Shown: positions 1 to 7,400 of the stretch, piece by piece
Layout: every line of letters begins with the position of its first letter
How positions within the stretch are numbered: position 1 is the stretch's first letter
Source of the DNA: an uncultured Prevotella sp.
GTDB taxonomy: Bacteria; Bacteroidota; Bacteroidia; Bacteroidales; Bacteroidaceae
Assembly: GCA_934190685.1 (NCBI GenBank)
Contig: CAKPTK010000073.1
Location: forward strand, 1 to 11,685
Reading direction: 5' to 3'
Length of the DNA stretch: 11,685 nt
Notes under the pieces: model-generated
Told to the model about the DNA's origin: nothing
The model's database searches: none
Seen by the model: the letters and a program-made list of their open reading frames with translations, nothing else
Made by a program: the position numbers and the translations under genes

Positions 1-1
1 T

Positions 2-373
2 GTCAACTCCTTCCGCGACACGCTCTTCGTCTGCAAGGGTGGCACCATCGACAAGACCGCACAAATCAAGGGTTACACGAGAAGCGGAATCATCGTGCCT
101 AAATATTTCTTCATGGCCGTGCTCTGCAAGCAATATAACAGCAAGGACAAGAAATGGAACTACAAGGCCATCGGCTTCTGGATAGAACACCAGAACTCCC
201 CTATCTCTGGCGACAAGATATCCAACTATGTAGTGTCCATCGACGAGTTGGAGAAGAACACCGGCATCGACTTCTTCTGCAATCTGCCCGACGATATAGA
301 AAACCGCGTGGAAGCCGTGAACCCCAAGAACAACACGGCCGTCATCACGGCATGGAAACTGACAGGAAAATGA
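2..373 (+). CDS. DNA/RNA non-specific endonuclease (NucA family), C-terminal fragment
   Basis: This is the 3' end of a gene whose start lies left of the window. The frame is open from base 2 and ends at TGA 371-373. A GTG at 95 is in frame but is not the start, because family-like sequence continues upstream (VNSFRDTLFVCKGGTIDK). The pattern is the C-terminal half of the NucA/Serratia-type nuclease fold: V-P-K-Y-F-F-M-A-V-L, then an I-G-F-W-I-E-H strand, then the family ending around S-I-D-E-L-E-K-N-T-G-I-D-F-F-C-N-L-P-D-D-I-E. Family members cleave DNA and RNA with one Mg2+ ion, a DRGH-type motif and a metal-binding Asn. Those residues would lie upstream, so activity cannot be judged here. 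Many Bacteroidetes homologues are secreted or lipid-anchored; the signal region is not visible. The gene converges on the lipoprotein gene at 445-1053. Confidence 0.85.
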   Translation, partial: VNSFRDTLFVCKGGTIDKTAQIKGYTRSGIIVPKYFFMAVLCKQYNSKDKKWNYKAIGFWIEHQNSPISGDKISNYVVSIDELEKNTGIDFFCNLPDDIENRVEAVNPKNNTAVITAWKLTGK

Positions 374-387
374 TTTCCGACAAACAA

Positions 388-423
388 AAACAGGCAAGCC
401 TCCCACAGAGAGCTTGCCTGTTT
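388..423 (+). terminator. Hairpin terminator between converging genes
   Basis: A perfect 12-bp stem (AAACAGGCAAGC at 388-399 with GCTTGCCTGTTT at 412-423) encloses a 12-nt loop. It starts 14 nt after the nuclease stop and lies 21 nt beyond the lipoprotein stop on the other strand. The right side continues as TTTCGTTT. The left flank is A-rich (CAAACAAAAA), which reads as a T-rich tail on the minus strand, so the hairpin probably ends transcription from both directions. Confidence 0.8.
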
Positions 424-444
424 CGTTTCAACTATACATTATCC

Positions 445-1053
445 TTATTGTTTTCCGCCGGTTTTCTTCCCCATCTTCATGGTCATCGTCTTCTCCTGAG
501 TGCCCATCGCCCTGGTGTAGCGGTCGAGGCTTAAATCGTCCCGCTCGGTGAGGTTCAGTCCGTGCATCGTCGAATCAAAGATGTTCGCACTCAGGTCGAG
601 GTCTGCATAGTAGATGACAAACCGCTCGCCGCTGTCGTAGCGCAGATAGATGTTGCGGGTGCGTGGGTCGATATACCAAGTGAACTTGTACTGTCCGAGC
701 AGCGTGTCGTCGCCGTAGGTGCCGTCCGAACGCAGTCCATAGCGATATTCCACGCCATTGCCGTTGAGCGAGTTTTGGTTATACTGATAGAAGCCGAAGT
801 CGGCCCCATAGACATTCGCCCCGTTGCGGTCAGTAACCGTGATGGTTCCTCCCCATTCACCGTTGACATACTGCGCCATCTGCACCATCTGCGACGTGCC
901 ATAGTCGAACGGATCACCATACCAATCGTAGTTGTCATACCAACCACCGTTATAATCATAGTAATTCCACCCGTCGTCCGGGTCACAGCTGGTCAGCGAG
1001 AGCGGCATCAGCGCCACTGCCAGCATCACAAGCCAAGAGTTCATGCGTTTCAT
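445..1053 (-). CDS. Tyr/Trp/Asp/Gly-rich lipoprotein of unknown function
   Basis: This 202-residue protein has a clear lipoprotein signal: a basic start (MKRMN), a hydrophobic stretch at residues 7-20 and a lipobox L-T-S-C with the lipidated Cys at 23. The next residues, D-P-D-D, are acidic as in Bacteroidetes surface-export signals, so exposure on the outer face of the outer membrane is plausible. Residues 28-52 are a low-complexity stretch rich in Trp, Tyr, Asp, Asn and Gly. The middle (about 60-180) reads as a small beta-rich domain with alternating strands (GEWGGTITVTDRNG, YKFTWYIDPRTRNIYLRY, ERFVIYYADL). The tail is basic and Met/Lys/Gly-rich. I do not recognise the family; short Bacteroidetes lipoproteins with similar beta-rich bodies exist, but a specific match would need a profile search. 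The start at 1053 is preferred; a second ATG 9 nt inside would also leave a working signal. It stands alone and has its own promoter. Confidence 0.85.
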   Translation of the reverse strand: MKRMNSWLVMLAVALMPLSLTSCDPDDGWNYYDYNGGWYDNYDWYGDPFDYGTSQMVQMAQYVNGEWGGTITVTDRNGANVYGADFGFYQYNQNSLNGNGVEYRYGLRSDGTYGDDTLLGQYKFTWYIDPRTRNIYLRYDSGERFVIYYADLDLSANIFDSTMHGLNLTERDDLSLDRYTRAMGTQEKTMTMKMGKKTGGKQ

Positions 1054-1092
1054 AATCCGTGAGTTTTTAGTTGTTCTTTATGTTTCTACGTG

Positions 1093-1123
1093 CAAAGATA
1101 GAGCAAAATCCCGATATACCAAA
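1093..1123 (-). promoter_or_regulatory. Bacteroidetes-type promoter for the lipoprotein gene
   Basis: On the minus strand, TTTG (1120-1123) is followed after exactly 19 nt by TATCTTTG (1093-1100). This matches the Bacteroidetes sigma-ABfr layout of a -33 TTTG and a -7 TAnnTTTG. Transcription would begin about 35 nt before the start codon at 1053. Confidence 0.65.
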
Positions 1124-1175
1124 GGGAGAAACACTATTAGTCTGTAGGGAAATTCCTAAAAAAGCATGTCATCCA

Positions 1176-1207
1176 TTAGTGCAATTCAATTTAAATGATT
1201 AACTTTG
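1176..1207 (+). promoter_or_regulatory. Promoter for the gpx-trxB operon
   Basis: TAACTTTG at 1200-1207 fits the -7 consensus TAnnTTTG exactly. The -33 position holds only TTAG (1176-1179), a weak match, 20 nt upstream. The A/T-rich leader up to the ATG at 1250 has no Shine-Dalgarno, as is common in this phylum. I saw no OxyR-type palindrome that I could support. Confidence 0.55.
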
Positions 1208-1249
1208 CACACATATAATAGAATATAAATACACACACATAAAACACAA

Positions 1250-1804
1250 ATGAGAACTGTATACGATTTCTCTGTAAAAGACAGAAAAGGTAAAGAAGTA
1301 TCATTGAAAGAGTATGCCAACGAAGTGCTGCTCATCGTCAACACCGCCACCAAATGTGGCTTCACTCCACAGTATGAAGAGCTGGAGAAACTCTATGAGC
1401 AGTATCATGCCCAGGGTTTCGAAGTGCTCGACTTCCCCTGCAACCAGTTTGGCGCACAGGCACCCGGTACCGACGAGTCTATCCATCAGTTCTGCAAACT
1501 GACCTACGGCACCGAATTTCCCCGTTTCAAGAAAGTGAAGGTGAACGGTCCCGACGCCGACCCTCTCTTCAAGTTTCTCCAGGAGCAGAAAGGATTCTCC
1601 GGTTTCGACCCTGCCCACAAGCTCACACCCGTGCTCGACGAACTGCTCTCCAAGGCCGATTCCGACTATAAGGAGAAGGCAGACATCAAGTGGAATTTCA
1701 CCAAATTTCTCATCAACAAGCGCGGCATGGTCATCGCCCGCTTCGAGCCTACAGAGAACATCGAGAACATCAAGAAGCAGATAGAAGAACTGCTCAACGC
1801 ATAA
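1250..1804 (+). CDS. gpx: Glutathione peroxidase-family thiol peroxidase
   Basis: This 184-residue protein reduces hydrogen peroxide or organic hydroperoxides; its length is normal for the bacterial family. The peroxidatic Cys36 lies in V-N-T-A-T-K-C-G-F-T-P-Q-Y. The rest of the catalytic tetrad is visible: Gln70 in N-Q-F-G-A-Q-A-P-G, and Trp148 and Asn149 in K-W-N-F-T-K-F-L. Cys82 sits where two-Cys members carry their resolving cysteine, which suggests reduction by thioredoxin rather than glutathione (family knowledge applied by position). The usual Q-E-P-G is Q-A-P-G here, a small departure beside the active-site Gln. There is no signal peptide, so it should be cytoplasmic. The gap to trxB is only 24 nt with no terminator, so the two are probably cotranscribed and TrxB would recycle its reductant. 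Confidence 0.93.
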   Translation: MRTVYDFSVKDRKGKEVSLKEYANEVLLIVNTATKCGFTPQYEELEKLYEQYHAQGFEVLDFPCNQFGAQAPGTDESIHQFCKLTYGTEFPRFKKVKVNGPDADPLFKFLQEQKGFSGFDPAHKLTPVLDELLSKADSDYKEKADIKWNFTKFLINKRGMVIARFEPTENIENIKKQIEELLNA

Positions 1805-1828
1805 CCACCAACAACAGAACAGACAACT

Positions 1829-2773
1829 ATGGAAAGAGAACATATCAGCTGCCTCATCATCGGCAGCGGCCCTGCTGGATACACAGCGGCCATCTACGCA
1901 TCAAGAGCCAACCTGCACCCTGTGGAATATTGTGGACTCCTGACCGGCGGACAGCTCACACAGACCACTTTGGTAGAAAACTTCCCCGGATTCCCCACCG
2001 GCATCGACGCCAACGAGCTGATGATGAACATGCAGGAACAGGCCAAGCACTTCGGCACAGACCTGCGCGACGGTGAAATCGTCAAGGCTGACTTCAGCAA
2101 ACGTCCCTACGTGCTCACCACCGACGGTGGCAAGGAGTTGGAGGCTGACACCGTGATTATCGCCACAGGAGCCTCAGCCAAATATCTCGGCTTGGCAGAC
2201 GAGGAGAAATACAAGGGCGAGGGTGTGTCGGCCTGCGCCACTTGCGACGGTTTCTTCTACCGCAAGAAAGTGGTGGCTGTCGTGGGCGGTGGCGACACTG
2301 CCTGTGAGGAAGCCCTCTATTTGGCAGGACTCGCCAAGAAGGTGTATCTCATCGTGCGCAAGCCTTTCCTCCGCGCCAGCGACGTGATGCAGAAACGCGT
2401 GATGAACAAAGAGAACATCGAGGTGCTCTTCGAGACCAACACCCTCGGCCTTTTCGGCGAGAATGGTGTGGAAGGCGCTCATCTTGTGAAGCGCAAGGGC
2501 GAGCCTGACGAAGAGAAGTTTGACATCGCCATCGACGGTTTCTTCCTCGGCATCGGACACAAACCCAACAGTGACGTGTTCAAGGAATGGGTGGACACCG
2601 ACGAACAAGGCTATATCAAGACCGACGGCTGCAATCCGAGCACCAACGTTCCTGGTGTGTTTGCGGCAGGCGACGTGGCTGACCCACACTATCGTCAAGC
2701 CATCAACGCAGCGGCAAGCGGTTGTCGCGCAGCCATCGAGGCAGACAAATATCTGAAGTCGCTTAAAGACTAA
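1829..2773 (+). CDS. trxB: Thioredoxin reductase (NADPH)
   Basis: This 314-residue flavoprotein transfers electrons from NADPH through FAD to thioredoxin. The N-terminal FAD-binding loop G-S-G-P-A-G-Y is at residues 12-18, and the substrate-side G-G-Q-L at 40-43. The redox-active pair is Cys136/Cys139 in C-A-T-C-D-G. The NADPH loop G-G-G-D-T-A-C-E-E is at 153-161. The C-terminal FAD signature G-V-F-A-A-G-D-V and the H-Y-R-Q-A stretch are present. At the place of the E. coli HRR 2'-phosphate-binding motif the sequence reads V-R-K-P-F-L-R-A, keeping basic residues. All elements of the low-molecular-weight bacterial class are intact. It follows gpx by 24 nt and is closed by a strong terminator 24 nt after its stop, so gpx-trxB looks like a complete two-gene unit. 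Confidence 0.97.
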   Translation: MEREHISCLIIGSGPAGYTAAIYASRANLHPVEYCGLLTGGQLTQTTLVENFPGFPTGIDANELMMNMQEQAKHFGTDLRDGEIVKADFSKRPYVLTTDGGKELEADTVIIATGASAKYLGLADEEKYKGEGVSACATCDGFFYRKKVVAVVGGGDTACEEALYLAGLAKKVYLIVRKPFLRASDVMQKRVMNKENIEVLFETNTLGLFGENGVEGAHLVKRKGEPDEEKFDIAIDGFFLGIGHKPNSDVFKEWVDTDEQGYIKTDGCNPSTNVPGVFAAGDVADPHYRQAINAAASGCRAAIEADKYLKSLKD

Positions 2774-2796
2774 GTCTTTTACAGACATAAAATTTG

Positions 2797-2857
2797 CGGG
2801 CTGCAAGTCCCAACAAGACCAAGCGATGGTCTTTGTTGGACTTGCAGCCCGTTTTTT
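2797..2857 (+). terminator. Long hairpin terminator after trxB
   Basis: The outer stem is a perfect 14 bp: CGGGCTGCAAGTCC (2797-2810) with its complement at 2838-2851. It continues inward for about nine more pairs with one bulged base on each side and closes on a 7-nt loop (AAGCGAT, 2822-2828). A T-run follows (2852-2857). It ends the gpx-trxB transcript. On the minus strand it sits past the symporter stop (2885) with a CAAATTTTATG tail, so it may act in both directions. It shares base and tail sequence with the hairpin at 9938-9990. Confidence 0.88.
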
Positions 2858-2884
2858 ATTGAGCACCGCGCAGTTGGGCAGAAC

Positions 2885-4300
2885 CTATTTTCTGAACAGA
2901 CAGAGACCGCTGAAGGTGAGAAGTCCATTGAGCATAAGCAGTTCGTAGCCGAACTGATAACCGGTCAGCGTGTGGGTCACGGTGTCGATGCCGAAGCACA
3001 ACAGAGGGGACAGCACGCAAATCCACGGCACTGCCTTGTCGCACGTCTGCCTGCGGGTGAACAATCCGAAGGCGAAAAGACCAAGCAAAGGGCCGTAGGT
3101 ATAGGAACAAAGCACATAGATGGCGTCAATCACGCTGGTGGAGTTGACTGCCCGGAAAAGCAGGATGAACACCGCAAACACCACCGACATGGCCAAGTGG
3201 ACACGCCGCCTCAACCGCTCGTCGCCATGGCGCTCACGGATATCGACACAATAGCTGGTGGTCAAGGCGGTCAGGGCTGAGTCGGCACTGGAGAAAGACG
3301 ACGCTACCACACCTACTGTGAACAACACCACCACGACATTGCCCAGACGTCCGGTCGCGGCAAACATGGTCAGCAGGTCGTCGCTCTGTTCGGGCAAGGC
3401 TATGCCCTGCTGACGGGCCAGTTGCACCAACAACACACCCAAGGAGAGGAAGAGCAGATTGGCAGGCACAAAAGCCACACCATAGGTACACATGTCTTTC
3501 TGCGCCTCACGGAGCGTTCGGCAAGTCAGGTTCTTCTGCATCATGTCCTGGTCGAGTCCCGTCATGACGATGACGATGAACACGCCGCTCAGGAACTGCT
3601 TCCAGAAGTTCCGCTTCGACATCCAGTCGTCGAACACAAACACCCGGCTGTGACTGTCATCCACCACCGATTTCACCACACCGGGGAAGTCAAGGTGGAG
3701 CGTCTGCGCCACCCCGGCAATGATGAGCACCAAGGCGGTGAACATGCACAGCGTCTGCATCGTGTCGGTCCACACGAGGGTCTTGATACCGCCACGCCGT
3801 GTGTAGAGCCATATCAGCGCCACCATCACCGCCACGGTCAGTGCAAACGGTACACCGAGAGCGTCGAACACGAACCGTTGCAGGATGAAACACACCACAT
3901 AGAACCGCACGGCGGCGCCAATCATCTTCGAGAGCAAGAAGAATCCCGCCCCCGTCTTGTAGGCGCACTTGCCGAGCCGCCGGTCGAGATAGGAATAGAT
4001 GGTGGTGAGGTCGAGTTTGTAATAGACCGGAAGCAGCACATAGGCCACCACGACATAGCCCACAACAAATCCAAGACATGTTTGAAGATAGGTCATGTCT
4101 ATGCCCATCACCATGCCGGGCACCGACACGAAAGTGACACCCGAGATGGAGGCGCCCACCATGCCGAAAGCCACCATATACCATGGCGAGCGACGGTTGC
4201 CCCGGAAGAAGGTTTCGTTGTTCGACGTCTTCCTGGCGGTAAGTCGGCTCACGAGCATGAGCAGGGCGAAATAGAGCAGTAATGTGATGATGATAAGCAT
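2885..4300 (-). CDS. Sodium:solute symporter (SSS family)
   Basis: This 471-residue inner-membrane protein probably couples Na+ entry to uptake of an organic solute. I count about 13 hydrophobic segments, the usual number for the family, starting at residues 2-20 with an outside N-terminus expected. Family hallmarks are G-A-S-I-S-G-V-T-F (49-57) in the second helix, the signature region around G-G-I-K-T-L-V-W-T-D-T-M-Q (170-182), and S-S-F-S-S-A-D-S-A-L (334-343), which carries the Ser residues expected at the Na2 site. The substrate cannot be read from the sequence: family members carry sugars, sialic acid, amino acids, vitamins or short acids. It lies downstream of the pectin enzyme on the same strand, but a terminator at 4381-4410 separates them, so cotranscription could occur only by read-through. 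A pectin-derived sugar or sugar acid is a guess from context. Confidence 0.9.
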   Translation of the reverse strand: MLIIITLLLYFALLMLVSRLTARKTSNNETFFRGNRRSPWYMVAFGMVGASISGVTFVSVPGMVMGIDMTYLQTCLGFVVGYVVVAYVLLPVYYKLDLTTIYSYLDRRLGKCAYKTGAGFFLLSKMIGAAVRFYVVCFILQRFVFDALGVPFALTVAVMVALIWLYTRRGGIKTLVWTDTMQTLCMFTALVLIIAGVAQTLHLDFPGVVKSVVDDSHSRVFVFDDWMSKRNFWKQFLSGVFIVIVMTGLDQDMMQKNLTCRTLREAQKDMCTYGVAFVPANLLFLSLGVLLVQLARQQGIALPEQSDDLLTMFAATGRLGNVVVVLFTVGVVASSFSSADSALTALTTSYCVDIRERHGDERLRRRVHLAMSVVFAVFILLFRAVNSTSVIDAIYVLCSYTYGPLLGLFAFGLFTRRQTCDKAVPWICVLSPLLCFGIDTVTHTLTGYQFGYELLMLNGLLTFSGLCLFRK

Positions 4301-4342
4301 AATACTTGATGTTTTTTCTGAATACTTAAACGGCCCCGTCCC

Positions 4343-4350
4343 GCAAATAT
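4343..4350 (-). promoter_or_regulatory. Possible -7 element for the symporter gene
   Basis: The minus strand reads AATATTTG, one base off TAnnTTTG, about 42 nt before the start codon. The nearest TTTG upstream is in the T-tract of the pectin-gene terminator, 23 nt away, slightly longer than usual. This is weak support for an independent promoter. Confidence 0.3.
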
Positions 4351-4375
4351 TGTAAGCAGGCCGCCGTTATTACGC

Positions 4376-4410
4376 AAAAAGGGCGCATGCACTCTTAAAG
4401 TCATGCGCCC
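4376..4410 (-). terminator. Terminator of the pectin enzyme gene
   Basis: GGGCGCATG (4381-4389) pairs perfectly with CATGCGCCC (4402-4410) around a 12-nt loop. On the minus strand the stem is followed by TTTTTGCG (from 4380 downward). It begins 24 nt after the stop of the pectin enzyme gene. Confidence 0.85.
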
Positions 4411-4434
4411 TCTGCGGTTATAGCTGAAGCTCGT

Positions 4435-7400
4435 TTATCTCACAACCTTGATGACTCTCGGAGCCATGCCCTTGACTTCCACCTTGGCGATGGCCATGCG
4501 GGAAGCGATGCCGGCAAGCGACACCTGCGGTTGGGCGATGGTGCGTACAGAGAGGAGCGAGCCGTCGGTGGCATAGAGATAGAGCATGCCGCCCATAGCG
4601 TTGTCGCTCACAGTGATGCAGTCTTGCGCACGGTTGTAGGCCACTTCGGGAGCCGACACCGTGACGTGGCTGATGGCGGTGACAAAGCCGTCGCTGACGG
4701 TCTCGCCCATCAGACTGCACAGATAAGCCTCAAGTGCGGTGTAGCCCTCGGCGTTCACTTTGTTCTGGTCTGCCACATTGGGGTCAAGACCATGGTTGCG
4801 TTCCCACTCGTCCGGCATTCCGTCGCCGTCGGTGTCAACAGGTGTGGCCCAGTCGGTGGAGAGGTCGATGAAGCCTTCACAATCAGCCTCGGTGTCGATG
4901 ATACCCGACTTCTTTCCCATCGTGACACCACCATAGTTGGAGACACCAGTGCGTGCCTCGCTGACCACACGCTGCTCCACCTTGTCGCGGTTGACGGTAC
5001 CGGCATGGGCGAGCACATATTGGTAGGCATCGGGAGCGGACATCACGTCTGTAATCATATATTGATAGGGGTCATAACTGCCCACAGGACCGCTGACAGA
5101 ATATTTGTAGTAGGCATGCTGGGGAACGATGCGGCTATTGACACGAATTTGGTCGAGCGAATAGGTCTCAGCGGTCATCGCCTTCCAGTTGTCAGCATTG
5201 GCGGCAGCGTTGCCTTCAATATAGTTTCCACTGACATACCATTGGGCAGGAGCCCATGAAGTAGCACCCTCACGTGCATAGCTGGCATTGACGAGAACAG
5301 CCTGCGAAGCATCATTGGAGGCGTTGCCTGGCTTGTAGTAGTTACCCATGAAGTTGCACTCATGGGCGGAGTTCAAGCCATTGTAGGAACTGATGGGGGC
5401 AGTATTCTCGCCACCATAGCATCCGCCGTTCTTGCCATAGTTGAAGTTCACGTTGTTGATATACTCCATGAACACCACGCAGTCTTCACCGCGCGCACCG
5501 TTGATACGTGGGCTACGCGACTGGTTGTCAGCGAGCAAATTGTAGCAGTAGGTAGCTGGAGATCCTCCCCACTGAGTGCCGTAGCCACGCACACCCTTGG
5601 CATGTCCGGCATTGTAAAGACCCTCGTGCACGATGCTGTTCTGCACGGTGAGGAAGTGAGAATCCTGTGTGTTCATGTTCTCTTCCATAGACCATCCGAA
5701 AGAGCAGTGGTCGAAGATGAAGTTGCTGCAGTTCTCCACACCCAGAGCCTGGTCCTGAAGTTTCTCGCCGTTCACATCCTTTTGTCCGGCACGGAAGCGG
5801 ATGTTGCGCACGATGAAGTTTTCTGAACCGCCGAGATTGATTTTGTTGCGGATGATGGAAATGCCCTCGCCCGGTGCGGACTGTCCGGCCAATGTCCAGT
5901 CCGCACGGTTGATGCGGAGCTGCGACTGGAGGACAATGTTGCCGCTCACGGCAAACACGATGGTGATAGGCTCGTTCTTATACTGGTTGAAGGCCCAACG
6001 CAGGGTGCCCTCAGATCCGTCATCGGCCAGTTTGGTCACCTTGACCACCTTGCCGCCACGTCCACCAGTGGCATACTTTCCGAAGCCTTCTGCGGACGGG
6101 AAGGCCTTGACACGCTGTGCATCGGTAGCCTTGACAAGATTGCTCATCACACCGCGACGCGACACGGCCCGCACGGAATAGACAGTCTGGTCGTCGGCGG
6201 TCTTTGTGATATTCGGTTTGTCGGTGAAAGCGCAGAAGACGCCGTCCTTATAGACAAGGTAGCCCACCGCCCGGTCATCGCTCTCCCAAGAGATTTCTGT
6301 CGGAGAGATGACAAAGTTCATCGGGGCGGCTGCGCCACGCAATGTGCCAGCATAGTCGAAAGGCACATCAGAAGCCTTGCCGAAGAGGAACTCGGGATTC
6401 ATATAAGCCTCCACTTCCTTGTCCGATGCCTGATGGCTGAACGAGGCACGTCCTGCAGTAGAGGCAAGCGTGCCGTCGGCGTTCATATTCTTGTATTCAT
6501 AGAGTGACGACTTGGCGCCGTTACCGTTCCAGTCCATCCAACCGAGCGGATTGATGTGGCTACCGAGCTTGCACTGCAAGAACATGGCTCCACCATTCTC
6601 TTTCCACGGACGGCCCAAGTAATAGGCACCGTCAGCCACACCGGCGGCGGCAGTCACGTTGCAGTCATGGAAGAAGAGGCCTGTATGGAAGGTAGACTGG
6701 CTCAGTTCGGGATAGAGCACCTGGGTCATCGCCATGCCGGTCTCGGCGGGAGCGGTGATATAGCCACCACCCTGCACACAACGCACCTCACAACCTTCAA
6801 ACCATTCGAGTCCACCGTCATAGATAAAGTCGGTGGCGCCTTCGAGGGTACAGTTGCTGAAATAGCCACGGTTGCCCACATTGGCCTTGTAGGTGTCCTG
6901 ATATCCGGTCATGGTACACTTGTTGAACACATGAGCGTCGGCATTGGTATAAAGAGCCTCTGCCTGTCCCACGTTTCCGCTGGTATTGCGGATGGTGAGG
7001 TTCTCGGCATAGAAGCAAGGAGTGAACACGTTGAGGGCGGCGCAGTCGGCATAGGTGTTGTTCTCATTCCCCGCACCACGACTCACACTGGAGGTGAGGA
7101 TAGTCTGGTCACGGTCTTCACCGATGAGACTGATAAACTTGTTGTGGCTGTCCTTAGTGCCGGCATAGATGTTTTCGTCATAGACGCCCTTACGCACGAA
7201 GATGATACCACGTGACTTGTCTGGCACGGCATTGATGGCATCCTGAATCTTGGTATAGTCGCCCGTTCCGTCCTGCGCCACCGTGAACAGCACGACAGGA
7301 GCGTTCTCGTCGGGTGCGGTCTTCTTGTCCGGGTCTTTGTCTCCAAGGTCGGAGATGGGGCCCACGTCTGCCAACGGATGCTCCTTGGCATACTGTGCCT

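Noticed and set aside
562..1062. Plus-strand frame opposite the lipoprotein
   Set aside because: Low-complexity Val/Ile/Arg translation. The minus strand has a lipobox and a matching promoter.
2174..2866. Minus-strand frame opposite trxB
   Set aside because: It covers conserved TrxB motifs on the other strand, has no recognisable domain and begins inside the terminator hairpin.
3422..4282. Long plus-strand frame opposite the symporter
   Set aside because: Its translation is rich in His, Glu and Arg with no family pattern. The minus strand encodes a clear 13-helix symporter, so this is a shadow.
4331..4363. Possible hairpin CGGCC...GGCCG before the symporter
   Set aside because: Only 5 bp with a 23-nt loop; too weak to call.
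4531..5259. Plus-strand frames opposite the pectin enzyme, also at 6556-7215
   Set aside because: Biased His/Val/Gly-rich translations without motifs. The catalytic residues of CE8 and PL1 are read from the minus strand across the same bases.
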